From: JANXQG01 sp963709175
GTDB taxonomy: Bacteria; Planctomycetota; Planctomycetia; Pirellulales; Thermoguttaceae
Length of the DNA stretch: 64,000 nt
NCBI GenBank assembly: GCA_963709175.1
Contig: CAVPVK010000007.1
Location: 2,646,865 to 2,710,864 of the forward strand
Direction of reading: 5' to 3'
The notes below the pieces were generated by a model that was not told the origin of the DNA, made no database searches, and saw only the letters and a list, made by a program, of their open reading frames with translations. Position 1 is the first letter of the stretch; every line of letters starts with the position of its first letter. Both the position numbers and the translations under genes were made by a program. Shown piece by piece: positions 37,153 to 46,535 of this stretch.

Positions 37153-38897
37153 GGACGACCTCGCGGTGCGGCACTAGTAGCCGGCTTGGGATTAATTGCA
37201 CTTGGCGTGGCAGGGACGGTCGGGGCCGGGACGGTCGGGGCCGGGACGGTCGGGGCCGGCGCAGTGGCGCTGTTCGCGGGGACCCCGTTCGCTGGAGCTA
37301 GCGTAGCCGAACCAGTCCCCACTGCAGCATTCGACGGCGAGGCGCCGGCCGCCGGCGTTGCCCCGCTCGGACCAGGTGCCGTGGTTCCTGGCGTTCCGGC
37401 CGACGGTACTTGACCGGCCGTGCCACCGGCGTCTCCGCCACCGTCTTCCATCTTCGGCGGGTTGTAAATGTAAATGATTCCATGCACCTCGACCGGCACC
37501 GGCGGATAAACGGGATCGGCGGACTCCTCGTTATAGGTGAAATCGTTTCGGCCGCTGGTATCGCCGCCACGGCCCATATTCATGGGAATAGCGCCGCCGT
37601 GCTCGGGCATGGCCGGACGTCCCTGTCCACCCGCGCCGCTCTGGACCGCATTGGGTGCCGCTGTATCCGTGGGAGCGGCAGCGGCCGTCAGAGCTACGGC
37701 CGCGGGATGTTCCTCGAGTATCCGCACGCCGCGGACATCGATCCGCATGGCAGAATTGGCGCACTCGGCCAAGAGCCGTGGAATTTCCCGTTGCTCGATG
37801 ACCACTTTGAGCGTGACGGGCATCATGCGGAACTCGCCAAAAGGCTGCTGCGTGGGATCGGCCAAAGGCTTGCCCTTGTCGTCCACGTAGCGATTCACCA
37901 GTGGTGAAGCACCCGGATTCTGGCCGACGACCATAGTCCCCGGGCGACCGGACTGAGGCATCGGCTGCGGTCCGCGATTTTCGGCCGGCGCGTGGCTTGT
38001 ATCGGTGGCCAGATCAAACACGGGCTTTTCGCTGGCGGTCCACTCTTGCACGGCGTCCTTGCCTATGTCCATTGCCAGGATTTGCTTGATGCGAGCCTGC
38101 TTGTGGCTGGCCGGCTTTACGTAGTGATCCTTGTTGGCCCCGACGTTGTTGGTATTGCGAACGACCTTCAGCAACGTCTCGTAGACCCAAAGCTCCTCCT
38201 GGGCCATCATGATGTCCAACGTCGTGGGAACGCTCCTGGTAAATCGATCGAGGAAGGTATTTTTCTTCTGCTCGGCGTCGGTCCAATCGACGATGCCGGT
38301 GGTCTGCTTGGCCTTGCCACCAGGGCCGCCTCCAAATCCCCCTCGTCCCCCGCGGCCAAGACCGCCCATCACGGGACTGCCGCCGTCTTCCACCTCCGTC
38401 CGCTGTTCAATCAGTTGAAACAGCTTGGGAAAATGTTCGGCGATGTGATCGCGGTATTTCTCGCGATAGACCTGGTCTAACGTGCCCGGCGGCAGTTTTT
38501 CAATTTCCTCGATGGGCTGTCGCCAAATCTTCTCAAAAGCCGTCTGGAAACTTGCCTGGTCGCTTGCACTATTGGGAAAGACCAGGGGCAACGGGTTGGC
38601 GGCATGCTGCTCGTCGTAGAGTCGCGACGAGGCCTTTTTCACCTGGGCGGCCAGAGGACCGTTGGTGATAGCGGCGACCTGGTCCACGTAGGCGCGGCTA
38701 GGGTGCTCGGCGTTGTTGGAGATGGCCCTAACCGTGCTGAACGAACTCTCAATCTTGCTCTTGCGGGCGGTAAAGTCCTTCTCTTCCGAGCTGATGGCAA
38801 AAAACCAGCCGGCGAAATCCAACAGAACGATCAGGCCGCAAAGGACCCAAAAGTGATATTTCTTCAGCACTTCTAAGAATGCTCGAAATTTCTCCAT
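37149..38897 (-). CDS. PilO-like membrane protein of the PilM operon (function inferred)
   Basis: 582 residues. A single N-terminal membrane helix (about 12-36, YHFWVLCGLIVLLDFAGWFF) is followed by a charged helical segment, as in PilO/GspM proteins. The middle is acidic and helical (QASFQTAFEKIWRQPIEEIE). A ferredoxin-like pair of strands (MPVTLKVVIEQREIPRLLAE, AMRIDVRGVRILEEH) resembles the periplasmic fold of PilO. The C-terminal ~130 residues are Pro/Ala/Thr-rich and include a PTVPA repeat encoded by a perfect 15-bp tandem repeat. It overlaps the downstream gene by four bases. The PilO assignment rests on topology and position, not on a sequence match. Confidence 0.65.
   Translation of the reverse strand: MEKFRAFLEVLKKYHFWVLCGLIVLLDFAGWFFAISSEEKDFTARKSKIESSFSTVRAISNNAEHPSRAYVDQVAAITNGPLAAQVKKASSRLYDEQHAANPLPLVFPNSASDQASFQTAFEKIWRQPIEEIEKLPPGTLDQVYREKYRDHIAEHFPKLFQLIEQRTEVEDGGSPVMGGLGRGGRGGFGGGPGGKAKQTTGIVDWTDAEQKKNTFLDRFTRSVPTTLDIMMAQEELWVYETLLKVVRNTNNVGANKDHYVKPASHKQARIKQILAMDIGKDAVQEWTASEKPVFDLATDTSHAPAENRGPQPMPQSGRPGTMVVGQNPGASPLVNRYVDDKGKPLADPTQQPFGEFRMMPVTLKVVIEQREIPRLLAECANSAMRIDVRGVRILEEHPAAVALTAAAAPTDTAAPNAVQSGAGGQGRPAMPEHGGAIPMNMGRGGDTSGRNDFTYNEESADPVYPPVPVEVHGIIYIYNPPKMEDGGGDAGGTAGQVPSAGTPGTTAPGPSGATPAAGASPSNAAVGTGSATLAPANGVPANSATAPAPTVPAPTVPAPTVPATPSAINPKPATSAAPRGRP
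37213..37257. repeat. 15-bp minisatellite, three perfect copies, inside the PilO-like gene
   Basis: GGGACGGTCGGGGCC repeats at 37213, 37228 and 37243. On the coding strand it encodes PTVPA in each copy. Copy number could vary between strains without breaking the frame. Confidence 0.85.
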
Positions 38898-38921
38898 GAT
38901 GGTCTGCTCCTTGGCGGGGTC

Positions 38922-39623
38922 TTAGAGTTTTGGCCGGGGGCCGGAGGCCCCGGCGGACATTGGATTAGGGCCAGGCGCGGGGCCGGCCGTTGGCGCGGCT
39001 AGAGGAACGGCAGCCATGGGCAGGGGTGCGGCGGGAGTTGCCGGGGCAGCGGGAGTTGCCACTGCCGGGGCCGTTGCTGCGGCAATGGTCTGCCCTGGGT
39101 TGGTCGCTTGCTGGGTTGCCGATTTCGGCTGCCAGACGAACTGAACGCGATAGACGAATTTCTTGACGATCACCTTTTTTTCCGCCGAGGCGGACGTGTC
39201 GTTACCCATAGCCATACCGCCTCCCATACTGCCTCCCATACCGCGTCCGCCGTCACCGCCATTTTCGGTATCACTGCGCTTCGGCCCGGGGATCTCGATT
39301 TCTTCGTTTTCGGTCTGCTTGGGGTCGATGAGCACCGGATAAGAAATCCCCTGCTCCAGCATTTTCTGACTTGCGAGGGCCTTCATAAGCGACTCGCGAA
39401 CATACTGAGGGCCATCCGTCTCGTCGTCGGCATTATGGTAATGGCGACCATAGATCTGCACAATCACGCCTGGCCCGGAAGGACCGCTGCCCACCAAAGT
39501 CGCGGAGCCGCTTGCCGCAGTGGCCGGAGTCTCTCCGGGCGAAGTCGCGGCAGCATCGCCCACGGCTGGCGCGCCGGCGCGCCGGCGATGGGGAAATACC
39601 AGGACTTCACACCTGAAAACCAC
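38922..39623 (-). CDS. Frameshifted C-terminal part of the PilM-PilN-like protein
   Basis: The natural protein enters this frame near 39580, in the GC repeat CGCCGGCGCGCCGGCGCGCC, and continues AVGDAAATSPGETPATAASG. A globular segment (SGPGVIVQIYGRHYHNADDE, YVRESLMKALASQKMLEQ, VIVKKFVYRVQFVWQPK) follows, interrupted by a Gly/Met-rich stretch from 12-bp near-repeats (about 39207-39244). It ends in an Ala/Pro-rich tail 24 bases before the next gene. The ATG at 39623 is not a natural start. Confidence 0.7.
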   Translation of the reverse strand: MVFRCEVLVFPHRRRAGAPAVGDAAATSPGETPATAASGSATLVGSGPSGPGVIVQIYGRHYHNADDETDGPQYVRESLMKALASQKMLEQGISYPVLIDPKQTENEEIEIPGPKRSDTENGGDGGRGMGGSMGGGMAMGNDTSASAEKKVIVKKFVYRVQFVWQPKSATQQATNPGQTIAAATAPAVATPAAPATPAAPLPMAAVPLAAPTAGPAPGPNPMSAGASGPRPKL

Positions 39624-41173
39624 TGGGCCGTGTCTTCCACTGGCTGGGAATCCAGGTTAGTGACCAGCACCTGGTTGCGGTGCATGATCGCTTTGCGGAG
39701 GACCTCCTGGTCGGTAATCGCCGGCAAGGGATTGGCATCCTTTGGCAGGCAGCTATTGACGGCCGCCATGAACTTAAGCCAGCGATCCCGCTCGGAGAGG
39801 TTGTTAATCAGGTGATCGCCTTTCTCCTTGGTTTCGGCGAATTTCTTCATCGCCGTCGTTTCGTCGCCGACCAAGGTGGTCGAATTACTGTTGACACTCG
39901 CAGCGTTGCTCTCCAGCGGAGCCCAATCCGGCTTCTCCGTCACCGAGCCGTATTGCATGGAGTGGGCAGCATAGCTGATCGTGCAGGCGAGCATGAGCAC
40001 GGCCGCCGCCACCACCGCCCACGGCTTTTTGCGGCGGATGATGCGGTCCATGGTAATTTCCTTGGGCAGCAGGTTCGTCCGCAGCCCGGCGCGGCCCAGG
40101 GCCTGCAAGCACAGCCCGTAGCAGACGCCGAAGGAAAGGATATTGTCTTTGAAGGCGGGCGTGGCCAAAACTTCCGGGCCAACCAGGCCGCGGAAGGCAT
40201 CCACGCGCTGGATGTCAAACCCCAGGCTCTGGGCCAGGTACCGCCGCAATCCGGGCAACTTGAAGGCGTTGCCCATGGCTACAACACGGCCGATCTTGGC
40301 CGTGCGGTCAAGGTTGGTGAAGAACCCCAGCGATCGCTGCAACTCGGTCTGCAGGTCGTTGAACACCGTCCGCATCGCCTGGAAGACAGCCTTGGGGTCC
40401 TGGGCCGTATTGGCGTTCCGCTTGAGGTGCTCGGCCTTGGCGAAGGTGAGCTTCATCTCCTTGGTCAGGGCCTTGGTGAAGTGACTGCCGCCCAGCGGCA
40501 CGCTTCGCTGCCAAACCTTGAAGCCGTTGGTTACCACCAGGTCCGTGGCGTCGGTCCCCAGCGAAACCAGGACGACCGATTCCGGGGGATCGTCGGGGTC
40601 GTAGGCCTCCGGCGGGGGCAGGTCCTGCAACATATCGAAGACCACGTAGTTATACAGGGCCAGCGGGGCCAGTTGCACGAAATCGACCTCGATGCCCGCC
40701 TTGACAAACGGCTCCAGAGCCCGGAATACAGCGTCGCGCTTCATGGCGAAGAGACCGATTTCGGTCTCCAGCACGAAGCCCGATTCCTCGCTGCCTCCGC
40801 CCATCCGCTGGTAATCCCAGATCACGTCGTTCAGATCGAAGGGGATCTGCTGGCGGGCCTCGTAACGAACAATGTCGGGGATCTTCTTGGCTTCCACCGG
40901 CGGCAACTTGATGAAGCGGGCTAAACCGCTCTGACCGGACACGGATACAGCCACGCGGTCTTCATGGACCTGGTTCCGCGAAAGGAATTGCTTCAAGGCG
41001 TCGGCTATCAGCTCGATCGGGTTGGCGTCGGGCTGAGTGAGAATCTTCGGGTATTCGATGTAATCGAACGCCTCGACCGTGATTTTGTCGGAATCGTCAT
41101 GTCCGCGGCAGCGCATTGCCTTCAAGGCGCACTGCCCTATATCGATTCCCCAAACTGCGCTCGTTCTGGCCAT
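39464..41173 (-). CDS. pilM: PilM actin-like ATPase fused to a PilN-like membrane segment
   Basis: The start at 41173 has GGAGGATC upstream. Residues 1-350 are PilM: WGIDIGQCALKAMRC (phosphate 1), VSLGTDATDLVVTNG (phosphate 2), SVPLGGSHFTKAL and VVAMGNAFKLPGLRRYL (adenosine motif), with ITISYA-like strands. PilM forms the cytoplasmic ring of the type IV pilus alignment complex. Just after it, TNLLPKEI (about residue 366) followed by a basic patch and a membrane helix (WAVVAAAVLMLACTISYAA) is the usual opening of PilN, whose N-terminus normally binds PilM as a separate protein. Here the two look fused. The useful frame ends near 39580 at an indel in a GC repeat, and the rest is in the preceding entry. 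Confidence 0.85.
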   Translation of the reverse strand: MARTSAVWGIDIGQCALKAMRCRGHDDSDKITVEAFDYIEYPKILTQPDANPIELIADALKQFLSRNQVHEDRVAVSVSGQSGLARFIKLPPVEAKKIPDIVRYEARQQIPFDLNDVIWDYQRMGGGSEESGFVLETEIGLFAMKRDAVFRALEPFVKAGIEVDFVQLAPLALYNYVVFDMLQDLPPPEAYDPDDPPESVVLVSLGTDATDLVVTNGFKVWQRSVPLGGSHFTKALTKEMKLTFAKAEHLKRNANTAQDPKAVFQAMRTVFNDLQTELQRSLGFFTNLDRTAKIGRVVAMGNAFKLPGLRRYLAQSLGFDIQRVDAFRGLVGPEVLATPAFKDNILSFGVCYGLCLQALGRAGLRTNLLPKEITMDRIIRRKKPWAVVAAAVLMLACTISYAAHSMQYGSVTEKPDWAPLESNAASVNSNSTTLVGDETTAMKKFAETKEKGDHLINNLSERDRWLKFMAAVNSCLPKDANPLPAITDQEVLRKAIMHRNQVLVTNLDSQPVEDTAQWFSGVKSWYFPIAGAPARQPWAMLPRLRPERLRPLRQAAPRLWWAAVLPGQA

Positions 41174-41538
41174 GGTTTTGATCCTCCACGGGCGATCGCC
41201 CTCCGCCGGGCCGCCCCATCCCGTAGTCAAATTGTACAGCGTGAGTGGGCACAAGCGTGCCAAGCCTGGTTCTCACACTCGCACTCTGTTCCTGGCGGCT
41301 CCCGTGCCCGAAAAGGCGTATCCAGAATGGACCGGAAAGGACCCGCATACCTCTAATCCCCAATTTATCGCAAGAGGATAGGTAATGTCAACCAAAAAAC
41401 GCCCCTGACGGCATGGGTTTCAATCAAAATGCCGGTAGGGAGCCCGAGTGTAGGTTGTAGCGACCTCGAACCCACCCTAATGGAGGGCGTGCTAGTTTAC
41501 AAACGGGCACGAGCGGACTATAGTTGACCATTCCTGAA
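41174..41538. other. 365-bp divergent intergenic region between pilM and the GH38-like gene
   Basis: Contains the pilM ribosome-binding site. A GGTTGTAGCGACCTCGAACC-like imperfect hairpin lies near 41450-41480. No gene or RNA is recognisable. Confidence 0.4.
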
Positions 41539-41838
41539 ATGGATAAATTGACTCCCATTCTTCCTTGCCGCGGGCGCGATGACCTCAGCGAGCCACGATC
41601 GAGTGCCCAGGCTGAGGAGCTCCTGGCGGCCTGGACGGCCCTTTGGCACCCAACCCTGGTGACTGCAGCGGGCTGTATGCCGCGCTGGGCCGCCGCCGCT
41701 TCACCGCCGGACGATCCGTCCGGACACCTTATCCTGCTTCCGCCTGCCGCTGAACCGCTCTTGCCGGACGACTGGCTGGCACACGCCGAGCAGCTTGCGC
41801 GCGGTTGGTGCGAGGCAAGCATCGGCGGCCGGAGATGA
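41539..41838 (+). CDS. GH38-like (alpha-mannosidase-fold) protein, N-terminal piece
   Basis: ATG 41539 (MDKLTPILP) or TTG 41524 starts the protein. The frame ends at 41838 only because one C is missing in GGCGGCCGGAG near 41826. With it restored the protein reads GGPEMIAAALAVLDAPLPVV straight into the next piece. Pieces joined, the enzyme has about 975 residues. Confidence 0.7.
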   Translation: MDKLTPILPCRGRDDLSEPRSSAQAEELLAAWTALWHPTLVTAAGCMPRWAAAASPPDDPSGHLILLPPAAEPLLPDDWLAHAEQLARGWCEASIGGRR

Positions 41839-44462
41839 TCGCCGCCGCCCTGGCGGTGCTCGATGCGCCGCTTCCCGTAGTCGATGCCGATCTGGCTGCC
41901 GATTTCCTGGCTTTGGGATATGCCCATTACGTGACCGAGACGATCACGGTGAACATCCGCTACATGAATAGCCTCGACGAGGCGGGATTGGAGCGGGAAC
42001 TGCTGGCTGCAGCGCGAGCCGCTTGTTCCGGCGAAAAAGACGAGGCACACGCCAGGCTTCAGGCCGCCTTTGACCTCATGCACACGGCCCGGGAATACTA
42101 CTATCCCAGCGAGTCCTACCTGCTGGATCTGACGCTCGTTGCCGTTTCGACCCTGGGGGCCGCCCTGCGGGAACAACTGGCTGGTGCCGGGCCGGTGGGC
42201 AGCGCTCGGAGCAACCTGCTGCTTTCCGCCGAGGTGCTTCAGCAGATGGCCGCTAAAGAACCGGCCACACTTGAGCTTCTGCGACAGGCCATGCAACAGG
42301 GCACGGCAGGTATCGTCGGCGGTGAGTTCCGCGAGTTGGAATTGCCGCTGCTGGGACCGGAAGCTATTCGCGCACAGCTCGAAAAGGGCCTGGCGATCTA
42401 CCACGAGCATCTGGCTGCGCGACCCGCCATCTTTGCGCGGCGCCGCTTCGGCATGACGCCGGCCCTGCCGCAAATTCTCGATCATTTGGGGTTCCGCGGT
42501 GTGCTGCATGCGACGCTCGACGACGGCCGCTTTCCGGCCGGCAGCCCTAGCCGCCGACGTTGGGAAGGCATTGACGGCACCGGGATCGAAGCCCTACTCC
42601 GTGTGCCCATTGACGCCGCACGCGGCGAGGGCTTTCTCCGCCTGCCGCACGCCCTATGCGAACTGGGCGGCGTGGAGAATCAACCCACGGTGATCCTCGC
42701 CCATTGGCCCGGCAAGACGAGCCCGTGGTACGAAGACTCTCATCGGGCGAGCCGCTATACGAGCGTGTTGGGTACGCGGCTCACACTTCCCGACTACTTC
42801 GAGCGGACGGGGACCTCGGGGCACGAAACGGCACCAAAGGCCGATGAATATCGCTCACCGTATCTGCAACAAGACGTGGCTGCCGGCCGGCCCAATCCCA
42901 TTTCGCGCTGGGTGCAATACTACCGGCGGCGCGCCAACGCGGAGGCATCGCAAACGTTGGCCGCCCTGGCGACCCTGGCTAGCGGCAAGTCGTCGGTCTG
43001 CGTCGACAAGCTCTTGGACGACGTCGATGAGTCATTAACGGGAACAGCCGACGAGGTCGCGCTGGCCGAGCGCTTGCGTGAGGCGAATAAGACGGCGGCC
43101 GCCGACTTCACCCGTGCGATTGGCGGCAAGCCGCCCGGCAGCACGGACGTCGCTCCGCGCGGAGCGGCCCTTGTGCTGGCCAATCCCTTGAGTTTTTCTC
43201 GCCGCTTACGTGTGGATGTCACAGAATTCGCGAGCCTGCCCGATACGGCTGGCGCCGTCCTGCGGGCCGCCGAGCAAGGGGGACGAAAGTCGATCGTAGC
43301 CGAAGTTCCTCCATTGGGGTTCCTTTGCCTGTTCCCGGGAAGCGGGAACGCCGCCGAGAAGCCGGCGCGAGCGCGCTTGGGTTTCTTTCGCAAACCGCCA
43401 GCCCCGTCGTTGCCGATGGCCGAAATGGTTGCCGAGAGCAGCGCTCGTGGTCCCGGCTCTAGCCGGAATCCGGCTAAAGCCGGAACTACAACCGCCGTGC
43501 TGCGAAACGAGTTTTTCGAGCTGGCCATCGATCCGCACACGGGGGCAATTCGCTCCGTCTTCGACTTCCACTCCCGGGCTCCGCGATTGGCCCAACAATT
43601 GGCCTTCCGTCTGGGAGGAGCGGCCGACGAGGAAGCCGCCTATTCCATCATGGCGGCCGATGAAATCCGCGTGCTCGCCGCCGGGCCGGTAGTGGGCGAG
43701 GTACAAGTACGGGGACGGTTGATGGATCGCGCCGGCCAGTCGTTGGCCGCCTTTGAACAACGCACCCGCGTCATGTGGGGCAGTCGCGTGATTGAGGTAG
43801 AGATTGATCTCGATCCCCATCGACTGCCGGAGGGCGATCCCTGGAATTCCTACTACGCCGCGCGATTCGCCTGGGGGCATGACGCGCCGATGCTTTATCG
43901 CGGCGTCAACCAGGCAATCCTGGCAACGGAAGCCGCGCAAGTAGAATCGCCGCAATTCGTCGAGTCCCGCGGCGAAGCCGGACGAACGACGATTCTCACG
44001 GCGGGTCTGCCCTACCATCGCCGTCGCGGTCTGAGGAAGCTCGATTCCCTCTTGATTGTCCGCGGCGAACGGGCCCGGCAGTTCCGCTTCGGAATCGGTA
44101 TCGACCTGGGCCAGCCGATGGCCGCTGCCCTCGAGTTCATAGCGCCAGCAGCAGAGATTGCCATTCAGTCCCGACCAAATACGGACTCGGCATGGCTCTT
44201 TCATCTCGAATCGCGAACGGTGGTCGCCACGCATTGGGAAGCCGTCGTGGAGGGTGGCGCGGTGGCCGGCTTTCGTGCGAGACTGCTGGAAACAGAAGGG
44301 CGCCAAGTTTCGCTCGGTCTGCGGTCGTTCCGTGCGATTCATTCGGCACAAAAGGCCGGCGGCGCCGATCGTCCGCCCATCGATTTGACCGTGGAAGGCG
44401 ACCGAGTGACGGTGCCGTTGCGCCCCTACGAATGGGCCGAAGTCGAGGGGCGGTTCGGATAA
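41805..44462 (+). CDS. Glycoside hydrolase family 38-like protein, main part
   Basis: Continues from the N-terminal piece; the GTG at 41805 is not natural. The N-terminal domain (AFLALGYAHYVTETITVNIR, LMHTAREYYYPSESYLLDLT, FARRRFGMTPALPQILDHLG, VLHATLDDGRFP) resembles the GH38/GH57 (beta/alpha)7 barrel. The C-terminal half has the beta-sandwich style of GH38 enzymes (LRNEFFELAIDPHTGAIRSV, VRGRLMDRAGQ, WGSRVIEVEIDLDP). Alpha-mannosidase activity is plausible, but I could not place the nucleophile Asp with certainty. It has no signal peptide. A REP-like palindrome lies in frame inside the gene (43451-43489) at the junction of the two halves. Confidence 0.6.
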   Translation: MVRGKHRRPEMIAAALAVLDAPLPVVDADLAADFLALGYAHYVTETITVNIRYMNSLDEAGLERELLAAARAACSGEKDEAHARLQAAFDLMHTAREYYYPSESYLLDLTLVAVSTLGAALREQLAGAGPVGSARSNLLLSAEVLQQMAAKEPATLELLRQAMQQGTAGIVGGEFRELELPLLGPEAIRAQLEKGLAIYHEHLAARPAIFARRRFGMTPALPQILDHLGFRGVLHATLDDGRFPAGSPSRRRWEGIDGTGIEALLRVPIDAARGEGFLRLPHALCELGGVENQPTVILAHWPGKTSPWYEDSHRASRYTSVLGTRLTLPDYFERTGTSGHETAPKADEYRSPYLQQDVAAGRPNPISRWVQYYRRRANAEASQTLAALATLASGKSSVCVDKLLDDVDESLTGTADEVALAERLREANKTAAADFTRAIGGKPPGSTDVAPRGAALVLANPLSFSRRLRVDVTEFASLPDTAGAVLRAAEQGGRKSIVAEVPPLGFLCLFPGSGNAAEKPARARLGFFRKPPAPSLPMAEMVAESSARGPGSSRNPAKAGTTTAVLRNEFFELAIDPHTGAIRSVFDFHSRAPRLAQQLAFRLGGAADEEAAYSIMAADEIRVLAAGPVVGEVQVRGRLMDRAGQSLAAFEQRTRVMWGSRVIEVEIDLDPHRLPEGDPWNSYYAARFAWGHDAPMLYRGVNQAILATEAAQVESPQFVESRGEAGRTTILTAGLPYHRRRGLRKLDSLLIVRGERARQFRFGIGIDLGQPMAAALEFIAPAAEIAIQSRPNTDSAWLFHLESRTVVATHWEAVVEGGAVAGFRARLLETEGRQVSLGLRSFRAIHSAQKAGGADRPPIDLTVEGDRVTVPLRPYEWAEVEGRFG
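43451..43489. repeat. REP-like palindrome pair inside the GH38-like coding sequence, copy 2
   Basis: TCCCGGCTCTAGCCGGA is followed by TCCGGCTAAAGCCGGAACTAC. It is translated in frame as PGSSRNPAKAGTT, between the barrel half and the C-terminal sandwich half, so the element appears to have been tolerated as a linker. Confidence 0.75.
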
Positions 44463-44614
44463 GGCAAGAAAAAACCTGGCCGGGACTTCAATCTGGGGTC
44501 TTAGGATTTGGATCTTGGTTTTGGATCTTGGGAACGCAACGTACCGCAAAGTCCCGATTTCGGATCTAAGATCTCAAATCTCAAGACCCAAGACGCCCAG
44601 GACCATAGCCCGTC

Positions 44615-45933
44615 CTATTGCCGCGCAGCGATCTCCTCATCGCTCTCCATTTGTGCCTCGGCCTCGCCCACCGGCCGCAGGCCGGTAAGCGAGCCGATAG
44701 TGGCAATCTGCGGCCAAATAAAGCGCATCCGCACACGACCAGGATCGCCCCTATTCCTCCGCCGATGATCGAGGGCACCAGGCCGAACAGATGGGCCGTC
44801 ACCCCGGATTCCATGCCGCCCAATTCGTTGGAGGCCACGATGAAGACGTTGTTCACGGCCGACACGCGCCCCCGCATATTGTCGGGCGTGAGCAACTGGA
44901 TGAGCGTATGGCGGACCACGACGCTGATGTTGTCCAACGCGCCGATCAGGAACATGCAGAGCAAGGCAAGCCAAAGGTACTTTGAGAGTCCCAGGCAGAC
45001 GGTCGCCGCGCCGAAACCGGCGACGGCCCAGAGCATGGTTCGCCCGGCATGGCGAATGGGAGGCAGATGGGCAAGCAAAATGGCCATGAGAATGGCCCCG
45101 ACCGCTTCCGCGGAACGAAGATACCCGACCACAGCGCCGATCTGCGAATCGGGGAAATGCAGGACTTTGTCGACGAAGGCCGGCAATACGAAAGTCGCCC
45201 CGCCCAGCAACACGGCGAATAGATCGAGCGAAATTGTGCCCAGGATCGTCTTCTGACTCCGCACGAAGCGGATGCCGGCCACCAAGGTCTCCAGCGAAAT
45301 CGAGGGCTGTTTATGCTCGGGCCGTTGCGTCCGTACCAGCAGGATGCCCGCCAGCCCAAAGAAACGGAGCAAGACCACCCACGCCAGTGCGAAGGGCACG
45401 CCGTTGCTGGCGGAGGTGGAAAGCAGTAATCCGCCCAGGGCGGGGCCGACCATTGTGGAAATCTGGAAGACGGTACTGTTCCAGGTCACGGCACCAGCGA
45501 AGAGTTCCGGCGGCACGATCCACGGCAACAGCGCCGTACGCGACGGTGCGCCCAGGGCCTGCCCCACGGCGTTGACAACCAGCAACAAATAGATCCACGG
45601 GGCGGCGAGGTGGTAATAGCAGGCCGCAACCATTGCTGTCGCGTCGGCTGCAGTCAAAAGGAGCGTCGAGGCCAAGACTCGACGGCGGTCGAAACGGTCG
45701 GCCAACTGCCCGGCCGCGACGGCTAGTAGCATGGCCGGCAAGGCCATGGCCAATCCCTGCCAGCCGAGGGCCAGTTCGTCCTTGGTGGGACCGTAAAGAT
45801 AGATCGACACGGCCAGAAACTCGATCTGCCTGGCCATGGTCATGGAAAACCAACTTGCCGCATAAAGGCGGAAATTGCCGATCCGCCATGTTGCGTAGGG
45901 ATCGGACGCCGGCAAAGGTGGGGAAATAGCCAT
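44615..45933 (-). CDS. MFS transporter (12-TM, multidrug-exporter type)
   Basis: ATG 45933 (MAISPPLPASDPYATWRIGN). About twelve hydrophobic helices are present, with the MFS loop motif GQLADRFDRRRVLAS between helices 2 and 3 and PDNMRGRVSAVNNVF between helices 8 and 9, typical of the ENTS/TetR-type exporter branch. Near 44731 one base is missing (GTGCGGATGCGC). The corrected C-terminus reads MRFIWPQIATIGSLTGLRPV and stops at 44615; uncorrected, the frame runs to 44581. The in-frame extension upstream to 46068 is translated REP palindrome and is not part of the gene. Substrate unknown. It is convergent with the GH38-like gene and divergent from the Nudix gene. Confidence 0.85.
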
Positions 45934-46009
45934 GCGGGGGAGTGTGCTGCTCGATGCGGAAGGCATTATAGGGTATCCGAAAGCCAGCGGCGGAAAAACC
46001 CCGGGGCAC

Positions 46010-46066
46010 CGACTTAAGCCGGGACCACAAGCACGCCAGGTGCCGGCTGAAGCCGGAACTACGAGC
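46010..46066. repeat. REP-like palindrome pair, copy 3
   Basis: CTTAAGCCGGGACCACAAGC precedes GCCGGCTGAAGCCGGAACTA, in the divergent MFS/Nudix interval. Both halves carry the same AAGCCGG core. Confidence 0.7.
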
Positions 46067-46109
46067 ACCCGGGCTTGCGTGCGGCAACCGGTTCGCTACG
46101 ATTTCCTCC

Positions 46110-46535
46110 ATGGAACCGCTTCCTGAAACTCCCGGCCGCCGCGGCGCCGTGGCGATTGTCGTCCGTGATGGCCGCATGCTGGTGATCCGCCGATCCCGGC
46201 ACGTGATCGCCCCCTTGACCTACTGCTTTCCTGGCGGCGGCATTGAAGAAGGCGAAACCGAGGAGACGGCGGTCGTCCGCGAGGTCCAAGAGGAAGTCGG
46301 CGTTACGATCCATCCCTTGCGGCGGTTGTGGGAGTGTGTTACCGCATGGAAGGTCCATCTCGCCTGGTGGCTAGCAGACATGGAAGCCTCGGCGGCGACC
46401 GTCGCCAACCCACGCGAAGTCGAGTCGATCCACTGGTTCACACCGCAAGAAATGGCCGATTTGCCCGAGCTTTTGGAAAGCAACCGGGAATTCTTGCAGT
46501 TGATTCAACATGGAAAGATTCGACTGACGCCGTGA
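46110..46535 (+). CDS. Nudix hydrolase
   Basis: 141 residues, typical for a single Nudix domain. The Nudix box is complete: GGGIEEGETEETAVVREVQE then EVGV (about residues 41-64), with the REVQEE core that binds Mg2+. It cleaves a nucleoside diphosphate linked to another moiety; the substrate cannot be read from sequence. It starts at ATG 46110, 44 bp after a REP-like element, and ends 14 bp before another. Confidence 0.93.
   Translation: MEPLPETPGRRGAVAIVVRDGRMLVIRRSRHVIAPLTYCFPGGGIEEGETEETAVVREVQEEVGVTIHPLRRLWECVTAWKVHLAWWLADMEASAATVANPREVESIHWFTPQEMADLPELLESNREFLQLIQHGKIRLTP

Noticed and set aside
45934..46068. N-terminal extension of the MFS transporter (VVPASAGTWRACG)
   Set aside because: This is the translation of a REP-like palindrome found elsewhere in the window, not transporter sequence.
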